From positions 1 through 64,000 of the forward strand of contig JAPDQK010000024.1 in NCBI GenBank assembly GCA_034505955.1: DNA of 64,000 nt, read 5' to 3'. Positions within the stretch are counted from its first letter, which is position 1. Each line of letters begins with the position of its first letter. The notes below the pieces were generated by a model, which made no database searches, was not told where the DNA came from, and saw only the letters and a program-made list of their open reading frames with translations. The translations under genes were made by a program, and so were the position numbers. Positions 9,329 through 17,653 of this stretch are shown here, piece by piece. The DNA is from Zhuqueibacter pondensis. GTDB taxonomy: Bacteria; Zhuqueibacterota; Zhuqueibacteria; Zhuqueibacterales; Zhuqueibacteraceae.

Positions 9329-12300
9329 TCAAAAATCAAACGAGGCTCTGAGACCAAAAAAGACGTCTCTCGGATCCAGGAAATTAAATGACGTCTGATT
9401 CGGCATGTCGATATAGGCCTTGTCATCAAGGATTTTCTGCATTTTGCCTTTTTCCACCTCCGACCAGGCATTGTTGAGGAAATTCATATACCTGCCGCTG
9501 GTGCGCTCGTAGTAGATCACTTTGGGATTCGGAGTGGCCAGCTCGGTGACAACCCCAACTTGTTTGATCGGTTGATAAGGAACTCCGTCCTTGCGATAAT
9601 CACCGGCTTTGTCTTTGCCAACAATGTTGGTGTAGGCATTGCTCTTGGGCAAATGCAGCGAGTTGAAATAATCCTGATAATCGTTGAAATCATAGAAACC
9701 GACCAGAGACAGCCTCTTGGTGTCCAACAAATTATTGACGTCCATCAAAAACGTCAACTTTGTTTTGCCGTAAGTGAACGTCTTGGTCAACCGCAGATTG
9801 ACGTTATACCAGTCCTTGGTCTTGACGTTCTGCGCGATTGCAGGAATGTTTAGGGGATTCCAAGTGGTATAATAACCTGCCCGCCAATCCGCGAGAATGT
9901 TTAAATTCCATCCGCCGAGAAGGTTCGCGCTGAGAATTTTGGGGCCAAAATCAGCCGGCGTGAAGAACGTCAAATTGGCGCGGGCATAGGGTTGTGGAAT
10001 GGGTCTGAATTGATAAAAATTCGTCGTTTGGCGGTCGTACCGTCTTTGCTGCGAGGGATCTTCCCAAACTTGTGCTTTTCCAAAACGGCCGGAGGTGGTG
10101 ACCTGATAGGTGTAATTGGCAAAACCACTCCACCATTTGCCAAAGGTTTTTCGCAGCGTCACCTCGAACCCGCGAATATCCTCGTAGCTGTTGTTATTGG
10201 CCTTGGTGTAATTGATGCTGGCATCGGCGCTGATGTAGGTGGTGAAATCTTGCTGATCGGTGATGTCATGATAAAATGCCGCCAACTGGAGGAGATAGGT
10301 TTCGAACAAGGCATGATCGTAACCCAATTCGTAGGAGACGGTTTTGGCAAAAGCCAGATTCGGATCGCCGATGTTCTTCAGCTCGCGCGCCGCGCCGCGG
10401 GAAAGACGGAAAATCTGCTCGTAGGTCGGCAACTGCTTGAAATGGCCGTAATTGAAAAAGAGCTTGGAGTTGACCGTAATCGGGTGAGAAATTCCCAGCC
10501 GCGGACTCAAAGAGAATTGCCCTTTCGCTTTTGTGGTTGCAACCTGGGTCTCCGGCGTATATTTTGATGAGAAGAAATTTTTCTCGAAGGGGTCGATATC
10601 AATCCAATCCGTATTCGCATTGCTGTAATCCAAACGCAAGCCGATATTGGCGATGAACCCTTTCGTCTCGATTTTGTCCTGAACATACAAAGCGCCGCGA
10701 AACGGCGTCTTGCGCCAGTTCACATAATTATTGCTTTCCGGAAAAACCAGATTCACAACACCGTAGTCCAGGTTCAGGTCATTGATGACCAGTTCGGCGC
10801 CGGTTTTGAGCTGATGGGTGAAATTCACCTGACTGGTCAGATCGAATTTCAGCGTGGTCACCGATGTCTTGCTGGAATCCCGGGCCGTGCTCGTATGGCC
10901 GCCAAACAAGATGCCGTCGCCGATGCCGACATCGGGTCGGGGGCTCCAACCAAAAGGCGCTTCATCGGCGAAATAACCCGGAGCGATTTCTTGAGACTTG
11001 GTGGTATTCCGCAAGCGCGTGGGGCCGGTTTGGTACTTGCGCGCGACGTGCTCGACGCTGGCTTCATAAAAAGTGTTTGAGCTGAGCACATGCGTCAACT
11101 TCGCCGCAGCAGAATAATGGCTGACTTCGGCAAGACCATAATAGGAATTGGAAAAAATACGACTGGAGGTTGTGAACGGAAACATGTCCACTTGATCAGC
11201 GATTTCATAAGGCGACCGGATATAGTGCGTGCTCGAGATCTGCTCCGTGCCGTTAACGGCGATATTATAACTTTTTCCAAAAGTTCCGGAGACATTCAAT
11301 TTCATGGAGGGGCGGATATCGGAGGTCAATTTCAGCGACCAGTCGTAATCAAAATAGTCGTCCCGAGTCAACGGAACCAGAAGCATTTCTCGTTGATTGC
11401 GATAGGAGGCAAAGAAGCGCAGATCGCCCAGCTTCTTGCCAATCAACGGCACCGGCCCGCCAAACCCGGCGTCGATATTGTAGTCCGGCTGATCGGTGAC
11501 TTCGCGTTTGCGATGCTGCCACATGAACAGGCGCTGCGCTGCCGCCGGCGAGAGATCATTGGTCGGATCGTCGTCCGAGAGCAAGCGCTGTGAAATGGCA
11601 TTCCAGCCATCGAACTGCGGATATTGTCTTTGCGTGAATTCATCCCACGCCCCGTTTTTCGTTCCGGTCCAGCAAACCTCGGGATCGAGATAGGGCCGCA
11701 GCCACATCGAGTTCGGATTATACGGCGAAATGCCGGAGTACTTGGGCGCCGGCGGACTGTACCGTATCGTCATTGTGCCGGAGTAATCAGTCTTGCCGCC
11801 TTCTTTCGTCACCACGTTGATAATGCCGGAGCGTACCTGGCCGTATTCGGCGTTGAATCCGCCGCGCTCGATGTTGATTTCCTGAACCGCACTCAACGCA
11901 ATGCCCGTAATCGGTTGATTATTTCTGGGATCGCGCAGCGTCACGCCGTCCACCTCAAAGAGCGCTTCATCGGCGCCACCGCCGCGGATCACCAACCCGG
12001 ATTCCACTCCTGCTTGCAGACCAACCACTTGCGTGACATTTGCCAGCGGCAGAGGTTCGACATCCTGGCTACTGAGGGCGGTCACGCTGGTTGAGACATC
12101 TTCTTTGACAACCGGTCTCTCAGCGACAACCGTGACTTCCCCGCCGGCAATGATTTGTTCTTCCATCCCGAAATCAACTCTGGTCGTCCGGTCGATCTGG
12201 ACGCGGACATCACTCACCGTGATATTCGCGTAACCGATCATCGTTGCCTTGACCTTGTAAACTCCAGGAGGAACATTTAGAATGGTATAATACCCATCGA

Positions 12301-12484
12301 CATCGCTTGCCGCTCCCAAAGTTGTTCCTTCGACGATGACATTGGCGCCAATCAACGGTTCGCCGGAGGATTTGACGGTCACCTTGCCGGCGATTTTTCC
12401 CGTGGTACCTGCCATTGCCAAAGAGACCAGCATGAATGTGAGCAGGCCACAAAGTGCTGCGTTAATGATTTTTTTGAGAAGCAT
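9329..12484 (-). CDS. TonB-dependent receptor with carboxypeptidase-like regulatory domain
   Basis: A 1051-residue outer-membrane receptor. Signal peptide about 1-25; residues about 28-115 form a CarboxypepD_reg-like domain (GKIAGKVTV, GANVIVEGT, VDGYYTI, PGVYKVKATMIGY); residues about 120-230 form the plug with VIRGGGADEALFEVDGV and EYGQVRSGIINVVTKEGG; the rest is a 22-strand-type barrel ending in FGLRASFDF with the expected terminal Phe. The start follows AGGAGG. It lacks a neighbouring SusD gene, so it is a receptor of the wider CarboxypepD_reg/TonB group rather than a proven SusC. It should import oligosaccharides released by the GH18, GH20 and CE4 enzymes of the locus. A GTTGG-N5-CCAAC palindrome and a long cruciform lie upstream. 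Confidence 0.88.
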   Translation of the reverse strand: MLLKKIINAALCGLLTFMLVSLAMAGTTGKIAGKVTVKSSGEPLIGANVIVEGTTLGAASDVDGYYTILNVPPGVYKVKATMIGYANITVSDVRVQIDRTTRVDFGMEEQIIAGGEVTVVAERPVVKEDVSTSVTALSSQDVEPLPLANVTQVVGLQAGVESGLVIRGGGADEALFEVDGVTLRDPRNNQPITGIALSAVQEINIERGGFNAEYGQVRSGIINVVTKEGGKTDYSGTMTIRYSPPAPKYSGISPYNPNSMWLRPYLDPEVCWTGTKNGAWDEFTQRQYPQFDGWNAISQRLLSDDDPTNDLSPAAAQRLFMWQHRKREVTDQPDYNIDAGFGGPVPLIGKKLGDLRFFASYRNQREMLLVPLTRDDYFDYDWSLKLTSDIRPSMKLNVSGTFGKSYNIAVNGTEQISSTHYIRSPYEIADQVDMFPFTTSSRIFSNSYYGLAEVSHYSAAAKLTHVLSSNTFYEASVEHVARKYQTGPTRLRNTTKSQEIAPGYFADEAPFGWSPRPDVGIGDGILFGGHTSTARDSSKTSVTTLKFDLTSQVNFTHQLKTGAELVINDLNLDYGVVNLVFPESNNYVNWRKTPFRGALYVQDKIETKGFIANIGLRLDYSNANTDWIDIDPFEKNFFSSKYTPETQVATTKAKGQFSLSPRLGISHPITVNSKLFFNYGHFKQLPTYEQIFRLSRGAARELKNIGDPNLAFAKTVSYELGYDHALFETYLLQLAAFYHDITDQQDFTTYISADASINYTKANNNSYEDIRGFEVTLRKTFGKWWSGFANYTYQVTTSGRFGKAQVWEDPSQQRRYDRQTTNFYQFRPIPQPYARANLTFFTPADFGPKILSANLLGGWNLNILADWRAGYYTTWNPLNIPAIAQNVKTKDWYNVNLRLTKTFTYGKTKLTFLMDVNNLLDTKRLSLVGFYDFNDYQDYFNSLHLPKSNAYTNIVGKDKAGDYRKDGVPYQPIKQVGVVTELATPNPKVIYYERTSGRYMNFLNNAWSEVEKGKMQKILDDKAYIDMPNQTSFNFLDPRDVFFGLRASFDF

Positions 12485-12535
12485 ATTTCGGCCTCCTATT
12501 TTTAGCCTGAGTCGCTTCCAGAGTTATAGACGTTA

Positions 12536-12550
12536 GTTGGAGCAACCAAC
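12536..12550. promoter_or_regulatory. candidate ROK repressor site upstream of the receptor gene
   Basis: The inverted repeat GTTGG-AGCAA-CCAAC lies 52 bases before the receptor start and is extended by TTA and AAA on either side. It resembles the TTGG...CCAA core of the palindrome in front of the ROK regulator gene (21987-22013). Similarity is by eye only; binding is a guess. Confidence 0.3.
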
Positions 12551-12608
12551 AAAACATGGCTTTTAAATTTTACACCGAAAATACTGTTCAAAAGGCAAAA
12601 CTATTCTT

Positions 12609-12678
12609 ATGAAAATCGGAGTGCAATGCTTCAGCATTGCGGCAGCGCAACGGTAAACCGTTGCACTCCAATTTTCAT
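12609..12678. repeat. cruciform of three hairpins
   Basis: Outer arms of 18 bp (12609-12626 and 12661-12678, one mismatch) enclose two perfect inner hairpins: GCAATGCT/AGCATTGC (12623-12640) and GCAACGG/CCGTTGC (12647-12664). The design is that of a mobile palindromic element. A further weaker hairpin with GTAGTAG and CACTAC ends follows at about 12728-12801. It may shape the receptor gene's leader or be neutral. Confidence 0.6.
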
Positions 12679-12880
12679 CATTATCGGGTGTCGAACCCGA
12701 CATGGGCGATTTCTCTGAAAATAACTTTTGTAGTAGCTCCTTTAGGAGCCGGGTGCTCACTACCGCACAGTGTCTGAAGGCTACACCCGTAGGGCACTAC
12801 AATGAAACATTATTTCATGATTATCGGAAGCCGCATGCGACAAGGAAAATTTGGGCAAACAATTGAAATCTTCAGATAAA

Positions 12881-13008
12881 TCATTTTGACCATAATCATT
12901 TTGACCATAATCATTTTGACCATAATCATTTTGACCATAATCATTTTGACCATAATCATTTTGACCATAATCATTTTGACCATAATCATTTTGACCATAA
13001 TCATTTTG
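12881..13008. repeat. 15-bp tandem repeat, eight copies plus a partial
   Basis: The unit TCATTTTGACCATAA is repeated without change eight times (12881-13000), then a ninth copy breaks off after TCATTTTG (13001-13008). The break falls on the stop codon of the SMP-30-like gene, whose TGA is the complement of the first three bases of the ninth copy. On the minus strand the unit reads ATGATTATGGTCAAA, so every copy offers an ATG and an open frame of MIMVK repeats. Perfect identity points to recent slippage. Confidence 0.9.
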
Positions 13009-13978
13009 TCTTTATTTTCGCTCCCGCAATGTCGACGTGCCGTTTATACAGCGCATTGGTTTCAACTTCTGTCAGGAACAGTGTTTTCAAATCATCACCG
13101 CCAAACTCGATGTTCGTCGGTTTTTTGCCAGGGGTCTGAATTTTTTGTTTTATGTTTCCGTTGGGGGCAATGACATAAACCGCACCGCCACCAAAATGCG
13201 CCACATACAAATTCCCCTGATTATCGAAATCAATCCCATCTGGATCGCCGCCCGGCAGCTCGGCAAAAATTTCCCTGTTCTTCAGTTGGCCGTCCGGCAT
13301 AATCGTAAAGCGCAAGATTCTTGAAAAAACGGATTCACAAACGTAGAGCATTTGCCCGTCTGCGGACAACGCGATGCCGTTCGGAAAGCCCAAACTGTCG
13401 GCAAGCATCTCAGTGGTTCCATCTTTTGCGCGAAAAACTCTTCCATCCAAAACTTCCCGGCTGTAGCTCTTCGGATCGGTGAAATAAAGATTGCCGGCGG
13501 CATCAAAAGTCAGATCATTCGGTCGATTGAAGGGTTTGCCATTGAAACCGTTGGCGTAAATCTCAGTCTTGCCATCATGCGAAATTTTTAAAATGGCGCC
13601 GATGCCAAAATCACACGCATACAAGCTTCCATCATAAAAAGTCAAGCCATTCGTCTTTTCAAAAGTAAATGGGGATTGGCGCGCGGTTAGAAAGGTATCG
13701 GCTTTTCCGTTCATCAGCCTGGTGATCCAGCCGCCGTAGCAATTCGAGCAATACAGCGTCTTGTCGCCATCCCATGCCGGGCCTTCGGGGAAATTCAGGC
13801 CATCCATCACTTTTTCCCAGGCGGTATTCTGACTGGCTGAGATCTTGCTATTGCCAATTTCACTTGATGCCCGCTCGGAGGTTTTTGCGCAACCGGTAAA
13901 CACGATGAAAGTCAAGGCCAAGACCGTGAGCTTGCCTTTTGCAACCGCCTCGATTTTCCGTTTTATCGGGATTTGCAT
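13001..13978 (-). CDS. SMP-30/gluconolactonase-like lipoprotein
   Basis: A 325-residue protein with a lipoprotein signal (lipobox VFTGC, Cys about 30) and a six-bladed SMP-30/LRE propeller: FPEGPAWDGD, FYDGSLYACDFG, RPNDLTFDAAGNLYFTDP, FPNGIALSADGQMLYVCES, GDPDGIDFDNQGNLYVAHFGG. The metal-site residues usual for the family (Glu of PEGP, Asn of RPND, Asn of PNGI and Asp of DGID) are all present, so lactonase or related hydrolase activity in the periplasm is plausible. The substrate is unknown. No good ribosome binding site precedes the ATG. Its stop codon is embedded in the start of a 15-bp tandem repeat. Confidence 0.78.
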   Translation of the reverse strand: MQIPIKRKIEAVAKGKLTVLALTFIVFTGCAKTSERASSEIGNSKISASQNTAWEKVMDGLNFPEGPAWDGDKTLYCSNCYGGWITRLMNGKADTFLTARQSPFTFEKTNGLTFYDGSLYACDFGIGAILKISHDGKTEIYANGFNGKPFNRPNDLTFDAAGNLYFTDPKSYSREVLDGRVFRAKDGTTEMLADSLGFPNGIALSADGQMLYVCESVFSRILRFTIMPDGQLKNREIFAELPGGDPDGIDFDNQGNLYVAHFGGGAVYVIAPNGNIKQKIQTPGKKPTNIEFGGDDLKTLFLTEVETNALYKRHVDIAGAKIKTK

Positions 13979-14014
13979 AACTCATGAAAAAGATAAACGT
14001 CACCGTTTTGGTGT

Positions 14015-14079
14015 CATTCCGGAGGAATCTTTTTGAAAATCAGGACAGGTGCTGAAAACAAAAAGATTCCTCCGGAATG
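14015..14079. repeat. perfect 21-bp inverted repeat of family 1
   Basis: CATTCCGGAGGAATCTTTTT plus G (14015-14035) is repeated as its exact reverse complement at 14059-14079 across a 23-base loop. It is the cleanest copy of family 1 in the window and lies between the acyltransferase and SMP-30-like genes, where it could also weaken read-through. Confidence 0.75.
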
Positions 14080-14116
14080 AGATTTTCTTTTATTTTTGCA
14101 AAAATCTGTAATCCGC

Positions 14117-15280
14117 CTAAATTTTTATGAAAATCCTCTTCTTGTAAAAAATCGCCATGACGCCAAGCCAGAACAACACATACGCAATGGCATAACCCAA
14201 TGAGCCATTTAAATCGCCCAGCCAGGAAACAAACAGGTTTTGGTAAATCCATCCTTGCAAGCTGGTTCCACCGGCTTTAATCAAGATGAGCAAGCGGCTC
14301 ATGGTTTCCGCCAGTACGTATAAAGCAATCGGGTTCACGCCGAAAATCACTAACGGTTTGATCCACCATTTTTGTTCTTTGATATCGATTAAATAGTAGC
14401 ACATCGCCAAAAAGATCAACGCCATGCCGCCCATAAAAATTACATACGAAGGCGACCAAATCTGTTTGTTAATCGGAAAGCCATAGTCCATGATGCTGCC
14501 GAGCAGCAAGCTCCCAATACCGGCAAAGAATAATCCCGCAACTGTTTCATATTGCGGTTTGCCTTTTCGCAACCAATAGCCGGTGAAGACACCAAGAAGG
14601 GCGGTGACAATGGCGGGGAGAGTGCTGAGCAGGCCTTCCGGATCGCGGTGCAGAAATTTTCCGACCTCCCAGGTGTGGCCGTGCAGAATGAGATTATCGA
14701 GATAGGCGGCGAGATTGATTTCTTTTTCCAGTGTTCCCGCATGAGTGACTGCCACACCGTTTTCAACAACGGTAAATGGAACCATCTTCATCACCAGCCA
14801 ATAGAAAACCAGCAAGCCGATCCCCCAGAAAACTTGAGCGCGCAATTTAAAATGCAGGACAATCAGAGAAGCAAAGAAGTAAACCACGGCGATGCGCTGC
14901 AACACGCCCATGATGCGGGCTTTGGCCAACGTGTCGGAAAACCAATTATATCCTGAGGGAAGATCGCTGGGAATAAGATAGAGAAACAATCCCAGACCAA
15001 AGAGGATGAGCGTCCTCCGCATGACTTTTCGGTAGATGCCTTTCGGCTTCTCGCCGGCTTCTAAAATCCTGCCAAATGAATACGTCATGGCCACACCGAC
15101 GATAAAAAGGAAAAAAGGAAAGATCAAATCGGTTGGCGTCCAACCATGCCATTCCGCATGCTCGAGCTGCGGATACACATGCGACCAACTGCCGGGATTG
15201 TTGACCAAAATCATTCCGGCGATGGTTATGCCACGAAAGACGTCAAGCGACAACAATCTGTCTTTTGGCGAAACTGGCAT
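14117..15280 (-). CDS. NagX/HGSNAT-like membrane acyltransferase (DUF5009 type)
   Basis: A 387-residue polytopic membrane protein with about ten hydrophobic segments. The start RLLSLDVFRGITIAGMILVNNPG, then HAEWHGWTPTDLIFPFFLFIVG, is the signature of the heparan-alpha-glucosaminide N-acetyltransferase family; the His in AEWHGW is the likely catalytic residue of the human enzyme family. The ATG follows GGGAGGGAAGG. In Shewanella and Xanthomonas the relative nagX belongs to GlcNAc and chito-oligosaccharide utilisation gene sets, which fits the GH20, kinase and regulator next to it. Whether it acetylates amino sugars or moves them across the inner membrane is not known. Confidence 0.82.
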   Translation of the reverse strand: MPVSPKDRLLSLDVFRGITIAGMILVNNPGSWSHVYPQLEHAEWHGWTPTDLIFPFFLFIVGVAMTYSFGRILEAGEKPKGIYRKVMRRTLILFGLGLFLYLIPSDLPSGYNWFSDTLAKARIMGVLQRIAVVYFFASLIVLHFKLRAQVFWGIGLLVFYWLVMKMVPFTVVENGVAVTHAGTLEKEINLAAYLDNLILHGHTWEVGKFLHRDPEGLLSTLPAIVTALLGVFTGYWLRKGKPQYETVAGLFFAGIGSLLLGSIMDYGFPINKQIWSPSYVIFMGGMALIFLAMCYYLIDIKEQKWWIKPLVIFGVNPIALYVLAETMSRLLILIKAGGTSLQGWIYQNLFVSWLGDLNGSLGYAIAYVLFWLGVMAIFYKKRIFIKI

Positions 15281-15304
15281 TTCCTTCCCTCCCGCTCAAG
15301 TAAG

Positions 15305-15378
15305 TGTCATGCTGAAAGCATCTTTTTGCAATCTGGCATGGGCTGCTCGAATTGTAAAAAGATTCCTACGGAATGACA
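15305..15378. repeat. family 1 palindromic repeat
   Basis: It opens TGTCATGCTGAAAGCATCTTTTT and closes AAAAAGATTCCTACGGAATGACA, imperfect inverted arms of the family. It lies in the 132-bp gap between the GH20 and acyltransferase genes. Confidence 0.55.
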
Positions 15379-15412
15379 GTTGCATTTAATTTAGTCATTC
15401 GTATTTTAAATA

Positions 15413-17464
15413 TTACCGATTCTCACTCGCCGCCGCTACCAGCTTCTCGATGGCGGAAACCACCATCAATTCCGCCTGGCCGCGCGGATCTTTGGCGCGG
15501 TTTAGCGCTTCGAGTTTTTCCTCGCGCCAGGATGCTGATTCCGTTTGATGATTTTCCAGGAGGGCTAACGCTTCCAGACCGATGCCGGCGATTTCAGACA
15601 AATCTTTGGACAACGATTCGATTTCTATCAGTGCGGGCGAGGAGGCAATGGTTTTCAACAATGCGTTATGATTTTCTTTCCAAAGGAGGAGCCAGGATTT
15701 GATCGGCTGCGCATTCGCGTGATCGCTATTCCGATTTGCTAGATAGCGGTCGACACTCTTGCGGAAATTTCGGGCAACTGGTGCATCCGGGCGGCTGGCA
15801 TCGACCACGCGGGTGAGCGGGGAGTACGAGGTGTGCGGTCGCAGCCGGTTGCGGTTGTAAATTTTCACTGGCTCGATCACGTCGACAAAATTCTTGAGCG
15901 CGGTGAAGTCTTGGTTGCGGGTCAAGCGCCGGAGCATCATGTCGTAATTTTTCTCATGCGTCAAGCCATGCTCTTCGAGCTGAAAACTGATCGTCTCGAG
16001 ACGGCGATACATATCATCGACATCATTGACCTCTTGCGGCGACCACAAGCGCTCGGCAATCGCGGCGGTTCGTGGCCAGATGCGCGAATCGATGGTTTCC
16101 GGCGAAACAAATTCCGCCCACATGGTGGCTTCGCCGCCGAGAATTTTCTTTTTCTGCTCTTCGCTCAGCGGCAGATCAGCCGGAATCGGATCGTTACGAT
16201 AATGGAAATCGGTGGGCTGGATCAAATCGATATAATAGCCATTGGAGAGAATACTTTGATAGCCTTCCTGTGCTGCCTTCACCATCGCCTCACGACCGCG
16301 CCAGGAGTGGATGACGATATTTTTCGGCATGTCTTTGTGCAAAATTTCATCCCAGCCGATCATGATTTTCCCATGCTTGGTGAGGATTTTCAAAACCCGG
16401 TTGTTGAAATAAGCCTGCAAGGCATGATTGTCCGGAATGTTCTTTTGCTTCATGAAGGCTTGAATCTCTTGATTCTCGGCCCAGTGTTTCCCCTCGACTT
16501 CATCGCCGCCGATATGAAAGTACTCATCGGGGAACAATGCGGCCATCTCGCCGAACAGCTTGTCGAGAAATTTATAAGTAAATTCTTTCGCGGGATTCAA
16601 TACCGGCAGAAAGATGCCCCAGTTCCTTTCGATGGAATACGGCCCGGGCGCGCTGGCCAATTCCGGATAGCCAACGAGCCACGAGGTGGCGTGCCCGGGA
16701 ATATCGAATTCCGGAATGACGCGAATCCCGCGTTCCGCGGCATACGCGATCACTTCGCGAATCTGTGCCTGCGTGTAATAGAATCCATCCGATCCCAGTT
16801 CGTGGAGCTTCGGCCAGACTTTGCTTTCAACTCGAAAACCTTGATCTTCACTCAAATGCCAGTGCAGCACATTCATTTTGACGGCGGCCATGCCATCGAG
16901 ATTGCGTTTGATTACGTCGACCGGCATGAAGTGCCGGCAAGCATCGATCAGCAAGCCACGCCATGGAAAGCGCGGCGCGTCGTCGATGGTCACCGCCGGG
17001 AAAAAGTAGCCTTGTTCATCGACTGCGAGCAGTTGCAGAAAAGTTTCCAGCCCGCGCAGGGCGCCCAAGTCGGTTTTCACAGTCAAAAGAATTTGGGACG
17101 GTGAAATTGTCAAGGTGTAGGATTCATCCTCGCCGAATTTGACTTGCCCCGGGCGTTCACAGTTGATGGTCAAGCTCGGAGAATTAACCGTAGCCTCGGG
17201 CCGGAGAAAATCTTGCGGGAAAAACAAGCCGGTTCTTCCAGCCAGACGTCGCAGCACTCTTGTCGCGCCGGAGAAAAGCCTTTGGTCCGGATTGCCGGTA
17301 ATTGCAATCTTGAATGTATCGGTTAACCTGAATTTACCCACCTGCCATTGAATTTTCGCGGGCATGGGCATCAGCTCCAGCTTTGTGGGTTGCTCTTGGG
17401 CGAAAACGGTCGAGAAGAAAAGCAGAGCGAGCCCGACACCGATGATTCGCTTGTAATTTCTCAT
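15413..17464 (-). CDS. GH20 beta-N-acetylhexosaminidase
   Basis: From ATG 17464 the product has 683 residues; an earlier in-frame start at 17593 would add a 43-residue segment translated from a small direct repeat and is unlikely. A signal peptide (MRNYKRIIGVGLALLFFSTVFAQ region) gives export. The N-terminal GH20b domain leads into the GH20 barrel: PRFPWRGLLIDACRHF, LHWHLSEDQGFR, PEFDIPGH, and HIGGDEVEG with the catalytic Asp-Glu pair near residues 321-322. GEATMWAE and RIWPRTAAIAERLW are also typical. It releases terminal GlcNAc from chito-oligosaccharides or glycans in the periplasm. An extra C-terminal 150 residues are helical and not recognised. Downstream lie the acyltransferase and upstream the symporter. 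Confidence 0.93.
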   Translation of the reverse strand: MRNYKRIIGVGLALLFFSTVFAQEQPTKLELMPMPAKIQWQVGKFRLTDTFKIAITGNPDQRLFSGATRVLRRLAGRTGLFFPQDFLRPEATVNSPSLTINCERPGQVKFGEDESYTLTISPSQILLTVKTDLGALRGLETFLQLLAVDEQGYFFPAVTIDDAPRFPWRGLLIDACRHFMPVDVIKRNLDGMAAVKMNVLHWHLSEDQGFRVESKVWPKLHELGSDGFYYTQAQIREVIAYAAERGIRVIPEFDIPGHATSWLVGYPELASAPGPYSIERNWGIFLPVLNPAKEFTYKFLDKLFGEMAALFPDEYFHIGGDEVEGKHWAENQEIQAFMKQKNIPDNHALQAYFNNRVLKILTKHGKIMIGWDEILHKDMPKNIVIHSWRGREAMVKAAQEGYQSILSNGYYIDLIQPTDFHYRNDPIPADLPLSEEQKKKILGGEATMWAEFVSPETIDSRIWPRTAAIAERLWSPQEVNDVDDMYRRLETISFQLEEHGLTHEKNYDMMLRRLTRNQDFTALKNFVDVIEPVKIYNRNRLRPHTSYSPLTRVVDASRPDAPVARNFRKSVDRYLANRNSDHANAQPIKSWLLLWKENHNALLKTIASSPALIEIESLSKDLSEIAGIGLEALALLENHQTESASWREEKLEALNRAKDPRGQAELMVVSAIEKLVAAASENR

Positions 17465-17653
17465 GCAGATATCCATTCGATTATAGAGTATGATCCGGGA
17501 AAAACTATTATGACCGCGAAGATTGGGAACACAGACTGCGTCCGTGGGATTTTCACAGACTGCGTCCGTAGGATGAACGCAGATCGAAGACAAAAATCAG
17601 CGCCGATCTGTGTTTATTAGCATCCCACTAATTGGTTTGCGACTATTGCTGCG

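Noticed and set aside
12684..12700. tRNA-like T-arm with TCGGGT and ACCCGA around TTCGA-like loop
   Set aside because: No acceptor, D or anticodon arms can be formed around it; it is just a small inverted repeat.
12810..13004. 64-codon minus-strand frame made of MIMVK repeats starting with ATGA over the SMP-30-like stop codon
   Set aside because: It is the by-product of the 15-bp tandem repeat; there is no ribosome binding site and the non-repeat tail looks random.
12881..13008. Regular repeats suggesting a CRISPR array
   Set aside because: The units are contiguous 15-mers with no spacers, so this is a minisatellite.
15833..17104. Long plus-strand frame of 423 codons
   Set aside because: It is antisense to the GH20 gene, whose catalytic motifs are all on the other strand.
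17465..17593. 43-codon N-terminal extension of the GH20 protein
   Set aside because: It is coded by a small direct repeat (GACTGCGTCCGT twice), and the signal peptide starts at 17464.
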